Shown here: positions 1-8,896 of the stretch, in pieces
Layout: every line of letters begins with the position of its first letter
How positions within the stretch are numbered: the stretch's first letter is position 1
Assembly (NCBI GenBank): GCA_022844345.1
Contig: JALHLU010000008.1
Coordinates: 1-64,000, forward strand
Source of the DNA: Hyphomonadaceae bacterium
GTDB lineage: Bacteria > Pseudomonadota > Alphaproteobacteria > Caulobacterales > Hyphomonadaceae
Length of the DNA stretch: 64,000 nucleotides
Direction: 5' to 3'
Translations under genes and position numbers: made by a program
Notes under the pieces: generated by a model
Database searches by the model: none
What the model was told of the DNA's origin: nothing
What the model saw: the letters and a program-made list of their open reading frames with translations, nothing else

Positions 1-299
1 AAGCCAGCACTGTCTGGTTGGGGCCCCAACTTCGCGCCAATCCGATGATCGTACCAATGGCAGGGTCGCGCGTGAGTTGCCGGTCGCTTCTGTCCTTCTG
101 ATCAGTCTGGAGCTCGCCCCAGAACAGTCATTGACGCACTGCGCCTAGTCCAAAAATCCTGAGGCGGATCAGCAGGCCGACGTCCGGCACCGCATCACGC
201 GTGAAAGATGGAATACGTTTTCAAGCGTTAGCGTCAGGCGCTAGATTTTTCACCCGCTGATGCATCGTCAGAGGGCGAGGTAAAGAGCTGGCTCGTAAG
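1..299. other. Window edge, no gene recognised
   Basis: I see no convincing coding region before the end of the TIR-WD40 gene. A palindromic GGGGCCCC-containing stretch lies near 18-28 and resembles the first bases of the repeat family found downstream, but the rest does not align well enough to call a copy. Confidence 0.4.
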
Positions 300-2861
300 T
301 CAGGCGGAAGAGTCGAGCGTTGCCAACCGCGATCTCACCGCCTGGTGAGCCGCACTCGGGGGGCCGGAGTACTTGACGACGAGTTCCTTCACCATATCGC
401 GATCGCAGAGCCTTTCGGCCACCTCGAACGACGCCCCACAAAGATCGCCATATACTTCGAACTGAAGGTTGTAGCTTTTCATCCAAGGAAACGGCTGCAT
501 GAAGGGATCTATCAACCCGTCGAAATGGGCGGTTGATGCTTCGATAACTGCACGCTGCGCAGCGGGACCGGCAGCACGCAAGTGGGGAAGGACCGCCTCC
601 AATTCCCGCGTCAGGCCCCCAATGATGGATTCTTCTACGTACCGTCTCTGATCGCCGCGCATGGCTCGCAGCGGAACGACACGGCCGCCGGGCAAGTTCG
701 GATACTTGCCCAGCTTTGCGCACCACGGCGGCTCTTCGCGTTCCAAGTAAATCTTGCTGCGCGCCGCTGAAGGAAGCGCGGCGGGTGCCAGGCGGCGAGC
801 GCGATCAATCCAAGTTTTTGGATGCAGCACCGCAGGAAAAAAGATCGCTCCATCCTTCGACGGAAAACAAACATCGCCGTTTTCATAGAACGTGGGGAAG
901 TACTTGTCCCGCATGGGGAAGTATTTGTCCCGCATATTCCCCGTCCGCAGCTTGATCTCGTGGCCGCTAGCCGTGGCGAACAGATGATATCCATACGGAG
1001 AGCGGGTCATCACAAAACGTTCGTCGGCCGAAAACTCCGCTTGGTTCAGCCAATGCTCTGAAGGGTGCACGAACCGCTGCACCACATCGCCCGTTTCAAT
1101 ATCCCAGATGCGGGCGGTACAGTCTTGCGACGCAGTCAGTACTCGCCGGCCGGATTTGTCGAAACTTACCGACGCCATGCCGATCTCACGCCAGCTGCCG
1201 ATCTCCTCCCCGAACCATCCAGCGTCCAAGTAATCCCCGTTCTCCTGCCGCTCGAACAGCAGGAACCCGTTATAGTGCTCGTAACATTGCACCTCATAGC
1301 GGCGATCGGGAGAAGTCGCCCAATCCACCTCGTTCCGAAGTTCCTGTTTGCGCGGACCAACAATGTAATTGGGGGGGGTGTCGAAGAAAACAGGCGCGGG
1401 CGGCAAGGTCGGGGGCAGATCGGGCATGGGTGCAGTCAACCACTGCTCCGGCCGCACCATCGTTTGCCGGCGCCAGCTTTCGATGACGGAGTTGTACGGA
1501 GAAGGGAGCCCCGCCGCCGCTGGTAGCTCAATCGGATTACCTTCCCCCATTTTCCATAGAGCCCCGCTTCCGTCGCCTCGCACAGCGAGCAGCCATTCAC
1601 CCTTGAGGGTCAACGCAAGTTCGGCGCAGCCATCGACGCGAAGGTCTCCCTTAAGATTTCCTGTTTTCACATCGTGGACGGTCACTATCCCATCGGCGCG
1701 CGCAAGCGCGAGGAATTGCCCATTGGTGCTGAAGGCGAGGGCCACGGTCGGACTTTGCGTGTCGACACGAAGCACGAGCTCTTTCTGAGGCAGCATTCTG
1801 TGAACGTTCACCCGATCGCCATGCACCGAGGCGAACACATCGCCCACGTGGGAGAACGCGCCCCACAGAACGCCTGCCGCCGCTTCGCCGAGGAAGCTGA
1901 ACGCAAGCACCGCATCCGTCGCCTCACACAAAATCGCGAGCGCCTCGGAGCTGATCGGCTTGTTGCGCGTCACTACGTTGGTTGAGCTGTCGTCGGGCAA
2001 GCCTTCCAACGAGATCAGCAGCGCCTGTATTGGGTCGCCTGCATCCAAATGCTGTCTGGCTCGGTCCGCAAGAAAGCGTGACTGGTTCAGCTGGATCTTG
2101 TCGACTGTCCGTTCCCGCTCTTTTGCTTCGTCATCTTCGGCCTTGCGGCTCGTCACGATGAACGCGTGGTGTAACGCGGTTGGGGGTGGCGCGGATTTCG
2201 GCGTTGTCCTGAGCCATGCTTCTGCCTGCGACAGCAAAGCGCCCCGCAGCAAAGCGCTGTCGGCGTTTTTCAGTGAACGCCAACGCTCTGCGGCGAGCCC
2301 CAACCGGGTGTGTTCCCGCACCCAGGTAATGTCTGTCATGATAGCGCCAGCGAGCTTGCCGATCGCTCCCGCCAGATCATCGCTCGGCCTGCAAAAAATA
2401 TAGTTCAACCGGGCCAGTCCTGCTGGAGGCGCAGCACTTCCGGTCTCGCGATGCAACACCGGCACGATGCGCTTGCCGAGGCGCTCCGCTTCCGACACTT
2501 CCCAAGCGCACACTTCTGACGCGGCGGAGTCGGGGCTTAGCACGAACACTACCGAATCGGCAGCGGCGATAAGCCCTGCGAGGCGCGACCGCCAATCCTC
2601 GGCCGGCGCGATATCGGCGCGGTCGATAAAGGCGTCGACTCCTACGCGGCGCAAAGCCTCCACGAGCTTTTCCGCTATCGCTGAATCCTTGCGCGAGTAC
2701 GAGATGAAGGCCGTTGCCTCGACCAGCACATCGACAGCCACCTGGCTTGCAGCCGCGGCCAGCGCGTGTTCCGGTGCTGCAAAAACGGCCGCGTCGGCGG
2801 AACGCGGCGGCGCTCCTTTCGCGGCCGTGTCTGGTCGCCCGCCTTTGGATCGACCGAACAT
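300..2861 (-). CDS. TIR domain protein with C-terminal WD40-like repeats
   Basis: An 853-residue soluble protein. The TIR domain spans about residues 48-175: it opens with FISYSRKDS (52-60), and CAWE (118-121) places a glutamate (E121) where TIR NADases carry their catalytic residue. A linker with EHTRLGLAAERW (about 183-194) is the kind that follows TIR domains in bacterial TIR-repeat proteins. From about 320 the sequence has WD40-type strands, for example TARIWDIETGD. No signal peptide or membrane segment is visible. Bacterial TIR proteins often cleave NAD or make nucleotide signals in phage defence; that role is inference here. The gene stands alone, divergent from a GMC oxidoreductase. 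It contains a 21-bp tandem duplication near 897-938 that duplicates MRDKYFP. Confidence 0.8.
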   Translation of the reverse strand: MFGRSKGGRPDTAAKGAPPRSADAAVFAAPEHALAAAASQVAVDVLVEATAFISYSRKDSAIAEKLVEALRRVGVDAFIDRADIAPAEDWRSRLAGLIAAADSVVFVLSPDSAASEVCAWEVSEAERLGKRIVPVLHRETGSAAPPAGLARLNYIFCRPSDDLAGAIGKLAGAIMTDITWVREHTRLGLAAERWRSLKNADSALLRGALLSQAEAWLRTTPKSAPPPTALHHAFIVTSRKAEDDEAKERERTVDKIQLNQSRFLADRARQHLDAGDPIQALLISLEGLPDDSSTNVVTRNKPISSEALAILCEATDAVLAFSFLGEAAAGVLWGAFSHVGDVFASVHGDRVNVHRMLPQKELVLRVDTQSPTVALAFSTNGQFLALARADGIVTVHDVKTGNLKGDLRVDGCAELALTLKGEWLLAVRGDGSGALWKMGEGNPIELPAAAGLPSPYNSVIESWRRQTMVRPEQWLTAPMPDLPPTLPPAPVFFDTPPNYIVGPRKQELRNEVDWATSPDRRYEVQCYEHYNGFLLFERQENGDYLDAGWFGEEIGSWREIGMASVSFDKSGRRVLTASQDCTARIWDIETGDVVQRFVHPSEHWLNQAEFSADERFVMTRSPYGYHLFATASGHEIKLRTGNMRDKYFPMRDKYFPTFYENGDVCFPSKDGAIFFPAVLHPKTWIDRARRLAPAALPSAARSKIYLEREEPPWCAKLGKYPNLPGGRVVPLRAMRGDQRRYVEESIIGGLTRELEAVLPHLRAAGPAAQRAVIEASTAHFDGLIDPFMQPFPWMKSYNLQFEVYGDLCGASFEVAERLCDRDMVKELVVKYSGPPSAAHQAVRSRLATLDSSA
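897..938 (-). repeat. 21-bp tandem duplication inside the TIR-WD40 gene
   Basis: Two adjacent nearly identical 21-bp units (one base differs) lie in the coding strand and encode MRDKYFP twice in a row. The unit length is a multiple of three, so the frame is kept. It falls in the repeat domain and could be a recent slippage event. Confidence 0.8.
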
Positions 2862-3217
2862 GTAACGTCCCCGCTAGCCGGCCCTCTTCCCACCGGATCA
2901 TGCGGGGACTTAACACGGCTGCCCACGGTTGCCGACGACTTCCGGAACGTCAAGCGGACTGGCGAATACGACCAGCTTTGGTCGTTCGTCGTACCGTGCT
3001 CGAGGACCGTTTGGGCCCCAGGGTCGCCGTAGCCGGGAATATGGCAATCCGGCAGGGTCGATCCAGTTAAGCCATTCACCGACGACGCTGCGTTGCGGCG
3101 GGACCTCGCCCACAAACTGCCATCGCACAACAAGTTGGAGATTTGTTTGCGTCGGCCCCCTGTCTCGGACAGTGTCGTTCGGAAGCGACGAGAGATGCGC
3201 GGCTGGGGAGACAGGAC
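2862..3217. other. Divergent intergenic region between TIR-WD40 and GMC genes
   Basis: This 356-base gap separates two divergent genes and must hold both promoters. Its main recognisable content is one copy of the intergenic repeat family (3010-3114). I cannot identify promoter boxes with confidence, and the ORFs that cross it look like chance frames. Confidence 0.5.
3010..3114 (+). repeat. Intergenic repeat family, copy A
   Basis: About 105 bp. It starts TTTGGGCCCC, continues with a CCGTAGCCGGGAATATGGC block, then TCGATCCA, and ends GCGGCGGGACCTCGCCCA. The same blocks in the same order and orientation recur at 6465-6570 and 5435-5540. It lies upstream of the GMC gene, with no protein-coding potential that I can defend. 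Confidence 0.8.
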
Positions 3218-5059
3218 ATGACTGATGGATTTGATTTTGTTGTGGTGGGCGGCGGCTCGGCGGGCGCGGTCATCGCCGCGCGGCTCAGCGAAGATCCCAA
3301 ATGCCGCGTCGCGTTGATCGAGGCGGGCGAGCGCCCTCCCGAACGCGAGTTGATGCCCGCAGCTTGCGCCAGCCTTCAACTCGATCCCGAGACCGATTGG
3401 ATGTTCTGGGCTGATCCCGGCAAGGCGGGGCTTGGCCTCAAAGGGCGACGGATGCGGACCCCGCGCGGCAAGATGCTCGGTGGATCATCGGGCATCAACT
3501 ACATGGTCTGGGTTCGGGGGCATCCTCAGGATTTCGACCATTGGGCAGAACTCGGCGCGGACGGCTGGCGCTATGACGATGTGCTCCCCGCGTTCAAACG
3601 CATGGAGGATCTTGTTCCCAGCAATGAAGTCGTCGTCGATCAAGATGCGCACGGACGCGGCGGTCCGGTCGGCGTCGCTGTGCGGTCGCCCATGTTCCCC
3701 GCGACCCGTCAGTTTGTTGTCGCCGCTGAGGCGTCCGGCATCCCGCGCGGCGACTACAATGGCCGCGACCGTCTCAACCCGGCAGGCGTTTCCTCAGCGC
3801 ATCAAACCAATACGCGCAAGGGAACCAGGTCGAGCACGTATCACGCCTATCTGGAGGGGGCGGCGGAAGCGCGCCCCAATCTGACGATCATCACCGGTGC
3901 TTTGGTCACGCGCGTGGTGCTGGAAGGCAAAGGCGATACGCTGACAGCCAGCGGTATTGAGTATCGTGACAAGGCCGGGGCAAGCCACACAGTTCACGCG
4001 CGCCGCGAGGTTATCCTGAGCGCCGGCGCCATCGGCTCACCGCATATTCTGATGCTCTCCGGGATTGGGCCGCGCCGCGAACTTGAAGCGGCCGAAATCG
4101 CCGTCCGGCATGAGCTGCCTGATGTCGGCAAGCACCTCAAGGATCACCCATTCGTACCGATGCTGTTCCCCGCCCCTGGCATCGGCGTGCCTCTGATCGA
4201 GATTGGGCCGTCATTCGGCGTGGACGCATTGCGTGCGCCGGCGGGTCCCTTGCCGGCCGATCCTGCGGACGATGCAAAGCTGACAGGCGACCTCGCCGAA
4301 CTCAAAGCCGAAGCCGAACGCCGGATTGACGAATGGCAAGCGACCGGCAGCAGCTATGCCGCCTCGTCCTTCAATGATGCGAGCGCGTTTTTCTCGACGG
4401 GCCTTGGTGCCGACTACAGTCATGATGCCCAGATCAGCTTCATGCCCGGCGGGGTGTCCGCTGATTTGATCCGCAACCAGCTCAACATGGACGGCGCAAA
4501 ACTGTTCGAAGACTTGGACAAAACTTATGCGCTCGATGCCGAGGTAGTCACATTCCTCATTCAACTCGAACTTCCGCGCAGCACAGGCGAGATTGTGATC
4601 GAGAGCGCCGATCCGGCTGCTCCACCCCGCATCGACATGAATTACTACGCTGATCCGGTCGATTTGAAGGTGATGGTGAACGCGATGCGTCGTGGCCTCG
4701 ACATTGCCGCCAAATGGCCGGCGCCTGCCAAGCTGGGGCCATGGACGGCCCCGCCGGAACTTTCCCGCAAACACGGCCACGTCTCAGGCGAACGACCGAG
4801 CGATGCGCTGCTCGAAAACACCGCGCTGCACTTTTCGCACACAACCTATCACCTGTCCTGCACTTGCCGGATCGGCAGCGTCGTCGATTCCCGCCTTCGC
4901 GTTTTTGGCGTCAAGAACCTGCGTGTGGCGGACGCGAGCGTGATGCCCGACATCACGAGCGGCAACATCAACGCGGTCGTGATCATGATCGGCGAAAAAG
5001 CGGCCGAAATCATTGCGACCGACCACGGCGTGAACCTTACGCACTTCGCTGGCGACTGA
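3218..5059 (+). CDS. GMC family FAD-dependent oxidoreductase
   Basis: A 613-residue flavoprotein of the glucose-methanol-choline family, which oxidises alcohols or related substrates with FAD; the substrate cannot be read from the sequence. The dinucleotide-binding motif VVVGGGSAG is at residues 8-16, the FAD signature GRRMRTPRGKMLGGSSGINY at about 76-95, and the C-terminal pair that forms the active site is H545 (in YHLSCTCRIG) and N585 (in SGNINAV). The start was moved from an upstream ATG to 3218 because GGGGAG precedes it at the right distance and the FAD motif then sits at the N-terminus as usual. No signal peptide is visible. The ACP-like gene follows after 116 bases. Confidence 0.92.
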   Translation: MTDGFDFVVVGGGSAGAVIAARLSEDPKCRVALIEAGERPPERELMPAACASLQLDPETDWMFWADPGKAGLGLKGRRMRTPRGKMLGGSSGINYMVWVRGHPQDFDHWAELGADGWRYDDVLPAFKRMEDLVPSNEVVVDQDAHGRGGPVGVAVRSPMFPATRQFVVAAEASGIPRGDYNGRDRLNPAGVSSAHQTNTRKGTRSSTYHAYLEGAAEARPNLTIITGALVTRVVLEGKGDTLTASGIEYRDKAGASHTVHARREVILSAGAIGSPHILMLSGIGPRRELEAAEIAVRHELPDVGKHLKDHPFVPMLFPAPGIGVPLIEIGPSFGVDALRAPAGPLPADPADDAKLTGDLAELKAEAERRIDEWQATGSSYAASSFNDASAFFSTGLGADYSHDAQISFMPGGVSADLIRNQLNMDGAKLFEDLDKTYALDAEVVTFLIQLELPRSTGEIVIESADPAAPPRIDMNYYADPVDLKVMVNAMRRGLDIAAKWPAPAKLGPWTAPPELSRKHGHVSGERPSDALLENTALHFSHTTYHLSCTCRIGSVVDSRLRVFGVKNLRVADASVMPDITSGNINAVVIMIGEKAAEIIATDHGVNLTHFAGD

Positions 5060-5063
5060 CCGG

Positions 5064-5130
5064 ATTGGGCCCCGCTTCTGCCCAAAAGCCGTATTTCTCA
5101 AATGGCGCGCTCGATTCAATCCAGTCAGTC
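5064..5130 (+). repeat. Intergenic repeat family, degenerate copy D
   Basis: Begins at the GMC stop codon region with ATTGGGCCCC and later carries TCGATTCAATCCAGTCAGTC, which matches the middle of copies B and C. The 3' GGCGGGAGGTCGCCC block is missing, so this is a partial or decayed copy. The sequence just before it (GACTGACCG) is shared with copy C, so both repeats abut or include the stop codon of the gene before. Confidence 0.5.
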
Positions 5131-5175
5131 GCTTAGCATCCGCTGCGTCGATGCAGAGCTGGCCGGAGGGCAAAC

Positions 5176-5430
5176 ATGAGTGTCCGTGAAGACCGACTTT
5201 CCGACGTCCGGAGGATCGTGGCGCACGCGATCGGCCTGACATCCGCCGATCTGGCGGACGAAGTCGATTTGCTGACGACCTTTGCCGCTGATTGGCGGGC
5301 AATCGGTGTGGCGATATCTAGGATTGAAGAGAAGTACCGCGTGAACATCCCAATGGACGAGGTGGGCGAGAGTCCCACCATATTGGCGATTTACCGCGCA
5401 GCAGCGCATCACGCTAATTGGCCGGACTGA
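5176..5430 (+). CDS. Acyl-carrier-protein-like small protein lacking the modified serine
   Basis: An 84-residue protein with the length and helix pattern of an acyl carrier protein: an N-terminal helix with DVRRIVAHAIGL, a DLLTTF loop, then a helix resembling the second ACP helix ending in IEEKYRVNIP (50-59), as in the classic EEEF-IEIP stretch. Where carrier proteins have Asp-Ser-Leu and attach phosphopantetheine, this one reads D39-W40-R41, so it cannot be loaded in the usual way. The start has GGAGG at 5164-5168. It follows the GMC oxidoreductase in the same direction, so a shared transcript is likely. The ACP assignment rests on pattern alone; it could be a structural or docking protein. 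Confidence 0.6.
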   Translation: MSVREDRLSDVRRIVAHAIGLTSADLADEVDLLTTFAADWRAIGVAISRIEEKYRVNIPMDEVGESPTILAIYRAAAHHANWPD

Positions 5431-5434
5431 CCGC

Positions 5435-5540
5435 CTCGGGTCCCCGCGCTAGCCGTAACCCGGGATTTTGCAATCGGACTGAGGCGATCCAATCCTACCA
5501 GTCAATCTGCCCTAACCAACCCGGCGGGAGGTCGCCCAAA
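5435..5540 (+). repeat. Intergenic repeat family, copy C
   Basis: About 106 bp directly after the stop of the ACP-like gene. It carries GGGTCCCC, then AGCCGTAACCCGGGATTTTGC, CTGAGGCGATCCA, CAGTCAATC and finally GGCGGGAGGTCGCCCA, in the same order as copies A and B. Confidence 0.75.
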
Positions 5541-5597
5541 GGGCGACATCGGTGATATGGTCGCGGGCCCAGCGGCAATAGGGCTGCGGCCAATGCG

Positions 5598-6311
5598 TCA
5601 GAGCGAGAAGTCGCCGCCTGTCTGATCGGCAAGACACTTCGACAACTGCTCGCGAATGTTCTGGCGCATCGCGACAAATGCGGCTTTGGCGACCACCTCG
5701 TTCAGGTCTTCGCCCGGTTCTTTGACATAGTTGAGATTGGCGCCCGGGTTTGCCCAGACATGGCAGTTCGCCACAATGGTGCGATTCTCAAGCTCGATGA
5801 CAAGCGCTTCGACCTTGAGCAGGCCTCCTTCAAAGCTGTCGCCGTCGGTGAGGCGTGCTTCCTGGTACTCACTCTGGGCGTAGAAGCTCACAAACGGCGT
5901 GGCGATCGCCTCTTCGAACAACCTGATCAAGCCGCTGTCAGCCGGATCGTCGCTTTCGAAGTCGGTACGGGCCACAATTGCGAGCGCCGACGCCAGGGGA
6001 GACATCAGAAAAAGGTCAAGCTCCGGCGGTCCGCCGTTCTCAAAGCTGTCAAGCGGCAGAAACGCCAGATTGGTCGAGCCCGGCTCGCCCGAGTTGTTTG
6101 CGAACGGCTTCTGTGCGCCGCGCACTGGCTGAACCCCTGCATCCGTGTCGATGCTTCCGAAAAGGTTCCTGATCTCCTCCCGCTTTGCTTCGACCAGCGG
6201 ACGAAACCTCGCCATGACCTCCGCATTCGTCTCGGCCTTGTCGCCGCACGCTGCCGTCAGGCAAATGACCAGCGTCGCCAGGCCCAAGCGAGCATACCGA
6301 ACCTTCTTCAT
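5598..6311 (-). CDS. Putative lipoprotein of unknown function
   Basis: A 237-residue protein beginning MKKVRYARLGLATLV, a typical signal sequence that ends in LTAAC, an imperfect lipobox, so a lipid-anchored periplasmic location is likely. I recognise no domain in the mature part. It contains an acidic, helical stretch (VMARFRPLVEAKREEIRNL) and a C-terminal helix with FVAMRQNIREQLSKCLA. A longer reading frame begins 25 codons upstream, but the start at 6311 puts the signal peptide at the N-terminus. It is flanked by repeat copies C and B on either side. Confidence 0.7.
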   Translation of the reverse strand: MKKVRYARLGLATLVICLTAACGDKAETNAEVMARFRPLVEAKREEIRNLFGSIDTDAGVQPVRGAQKPFANNSGEPGSTNLAFLPLDSFENGGPPELDLFLMSPLASALAIVARTDFESDDPADSGLIRLFEEAIATPFVSFYAQSEYQEARLTDGDSFEGGLLKVEALVIELENRTIVANCHVWANPGANLNYVKEPGEDLNEVVAKAAFVAMRQNIREQLSKCLADQTGGDFSL

Positions 6312-6947
6312 GGCATTGTTCCATATTTCGTTCCGACAGACTCGTAGGCGAATCTGGCGGGGAAAGAGGGCCAAAGCCCGCGCCATGCACGGCGGCCGGT
6401 CCCGCTCCTGCTTTGTTGCGGCGCGTCATCGGGAAGCGCGGAGCGGGGTAGGTCGAGGGGCCGATTTGGGCCCCGAGGTTTCCGTAACCGAGAATGTGGC
6501 GATCCGGCTGAGTCGATCCACAGCGGTCAGTCAGAGACGGAGCTGCGTTGCGGCGGGAGGTCGCCCAGAAGCGGTCATAGCGCATCATTGGAGGCAGGCC
6601 ACGACCCAGCCTCAACAGCGGACACGACCTCAGCAACTGTAATTTGTGAACAGGTGCCGAAAGATGACCCCTCCGCCTCCAGCGAAATCAATCTCGTAGC
6701 GCGCTTGTCGGCGCCGGGACCCCGTGCCGGCTCACAATTTTGCCGATCTCCGTAGTCTGCACACGGCTGTGGTCCCCTGTTCTTTCAATACTTCTGCTTG
6801 CCGGCCTCCCGCGTTCCGTAAGGATACCGGGCCGCACGATCTGTAAGTCGCGTACTATCGTCGGACGGCCTACCTCCTATAGGCTGTGACTAGGCGCCCT
6901 TTTCGGGCAGTGGCCTTGCTGCGCAGACCAACTAGCTGGAGCTGCTC
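6312..6947. other. Long intergenic region holding repeat copy B
   Basis: These 636 bases separate two divergent lipoprotein genes. Apart from repeat copy B (6465-6570) I see no gene. The ORFs that cross it lack ribosome binding sites and recognisable protein features. The promoters of both neighbours must lie here. Confidence 0.5.
6465..6570 (+). repeat. Intergenic repeat family, copy B
   Basis: About 106 bp starting TTTGGGCCCC, with CCGTAACCGAGAATGTGGC, GGCTGAGTCGATCCA, GGTCAGTCAGAG and CTGCGTTGCGGCGGGAGGTC. It aligns along its full length with copy A at 3010-3114; the GCTGCGTTGCGGCGGGA block is identical in both. Confidence 0.85.
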
Positions 6948-8762
6948 ATGGAATTTTTTATTCGGCATTGCATCGGCCGAGCCCTGGTCGGGGCAGCGGT
7001 GCTCGCCCTGTCGGCCTGCTTCAGCTTTGACGCCAAGCCGTTTACGCTCGACATACCCGCCGGGCAACTTCGTATGAGCGGGGAGATGACAAGCGGCTTG
7101 GGCTTGGTCGCTCCCGAAACGCCGGCCCCTGCGGACACTGCTGATCACAGCGTTGCGCAGGTGCAGCCGGAGGAGCCGCCAATGCCGGATCAGCTGGTCA
7201 GCGCTGTAAGTGCAGAGGGGCCTCCAGCCGAAGGGAATGCCCACATCGGGGATCATGCTTTCGCGGTTGATCGCGTCGTTGTGACAGGGCGACGAGAAGC
7301 ATCTCGCCGCGTGCCCGATTATTCGCCGGATGAGACGGCGTCCTTGATCTGCCTGATGCAGAAGATTGGTTTTGATGACGGCAATGCGCGCAAGGCACAC
7401 GCGGCGACTCTGGTCGCGCGCGATATGCGGGTCGCTATGACGGCAGGCCGGGCAACACCAGCTGAGATCGAAACGGCTGAACGCAGGCGCGAGGACGCCG
7501 TCCAGAGCGCTCTCAGCCCGCTCCCGATTGTGGACATCTTCTTCAGCCCAATCGTCAGAAAGAGGGACCTGCCCCAGCCATCCTACAAGGGCGTCAATCT
7601 TGAGAACATCACATCTGTTTCCGTCTTCGAGAATGGAAGGGAAGTGACGGTGGTTTCGGGCGCGGCGCGAAACACTGGCAAGAACAGGATGGAGATGCCT
7701 CCACTTACTCTGGAGGCGCTGGATCGCTGGGATTTCGTCCTGTCCGGTCAGTCGTCCTTGCTGCCTTTCCAGTATCTCGAACCTGGTGAAGCAAGATCCT
7801 TTGATATCCGCCTGCTCAACCCGCCCAGGAACACCAGCGACGTCTACGTGCATTTCGCGCCGCCCTTCCGGTACAGATGGCCGCGCGACTGTGCGTTCTT
7901 CGATCTTGCAAGGTCGACGTCCGATGGCCTGCTTGGCGAGCTGCCGGCATCGCAGTCCAAGTCAGTGTGGGAAATCATCGACGACCAGCTCGACGCATAC
8001 ACCCTGGCAAAGGCGCCCGAACTGGCTGAGGGGGCGGTTGCCAATACCTATTCGGCAACGGAACTCAATTCGCTCACGCGATACTTTCGTCGTGAAGCCG
8101 CCTGGGCCTGGGACTGCCGGGAGTCAGCAAAATCCGAATGCGCTGGCGCAGATCAGCGCCTGCAATGGCGAGACATGTTTGCGATCGCCGAGGCGGCCGA
8201 CGAGGCCTGGGATGCGGTCCAGGCGTTCAACACTATCGAGAGGGCGCAATCGGAGAAGGCCCTCTCATCCCAGGCAGTGGCGGATGCGGACAAGGTTCGG
8301 AGACATGCGATCAGAGCTCTCTCAGCGCTTGGGGAGGTTGCTCTGCGACGGGCCGGCAGCAGCGTTCCCGACGTTGTCGTGGAGGTCACGGCATCCAGAA
8401 TGAAGCTCGACTCGGCGGGTTTGTACCTGGAAGTTGCCGGCCGCATAAGCAACGGTGCGTCAGAAGCGCGTCGCGTCGACGCCCTGATGATTGCCCTTGT
8501 CGATCGTTTCGGCCTGCCTCTCAGCAGCGTCATCGTGGACGCGAAGACGTTGCTTCCAGCAGGAGCAGGCCACGAGTTCCTACAAATAATTCCCGTCCTG
8601 CGGGGCGGAAGCCAACCCGCGCTGTCGACAAAGACTGCAGGGGTCATCGGCAGAGCTCCGCCTGAAGATATTCCCTGGCAGATCCGCGTGGGCGCGATGG
8701 GCCGGACGAACGCGGGTAACAGTCAACCTGCAGACGGCAGTCAGTTTCAGAGCGAAGAGTGA
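6948..8762 (+). CDS. Large putative lipoprotein with C-terminal FxLYD-like domain
   Basis: A 604-residue protein. The N-terminus MEFFIRHCIGRALVG ends in the lipobox LSAC (C24), so it should be lipidated and exported. The C-terminal part, about 490-560, reads EVAGRISNGASEARRVD followed by DRFGLPLSS and LPAGAGHEF, the strand pattern of FxLYD/DUF3426-type immunoglobulin-like modules. The middle has a helical, charged stretch (about 390-470) and no motif I recognise. GGAG precedes the ATG. No partner gene is adjacent, so function is open. Confidence 0.7.
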   Translation: MEFFIRHCIGRALVGAAVLALSACFSFDAKPFTLDIPAGQLRMSGEMTSGLGLVAPETPAPADTADHSVAQVQPEEPPMPDQLVSAVSAEGPPAEGNAHIGDHAFAVDRVVVTGRREASRRVPDYSPDETASLICLMQKIGFDDGNARKAHAATLVARDMRVAMTAGRATPAEIETAERRREDAVQSALSPLPIVDIFFSPIVRKRDLPQPSYKGVNLENITSVSVFENGREVTVVSGAARNTGKNRMEMPPLTLEALDRWDFVLSGQSSLLPFQYLEPGEARSFDIRLLNPPRNTSDVYVHFAPPFRYRWPRDCAFFDLARSTSDGLLGELPASQSKSVWEIIDDQLDAYTLAKAPELAEGAVANTYSATELNSLTRYFRREAAWAWDCRESAKSECAGADQRLQWRDMFAIAEAADEAWDAVQAFNTIERAQSEKALSSQAVADADKVRRHAIRALSALGEVALRRAGSSVPDVVVEVTASRMKLDSAGLYLEVAGRISNGASEARRVDALMIALVDRFGLPLSSVIVDAKTLLPAGAGHEFLQIIPVLRGGSQPALSTKTAGVIGRAPPEDIPWQIRVGAMGRTNAGNSQPADGSQFQSEE

Positions 8763-8896
8763 CAGCCAGGTTTTTCGCCTGCTGATGACGAGCCGTCAGC
8801 TATCGTCTTGATCAGCATCACGGCAGGTGGATTGAACCCGGGAAGCAGCCGCGAAATCAAAGTGATCGACATTCCCGCTCATTGCCCAAGGCGCCT

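Noticed and set aside
244-280. Similarity to 8770-8800 (TTTTTC, then a CTGATG/CGTCAG dyad)
   Set aside because: Only about 20 matching bases with gaps; not enough to claim a repeat.
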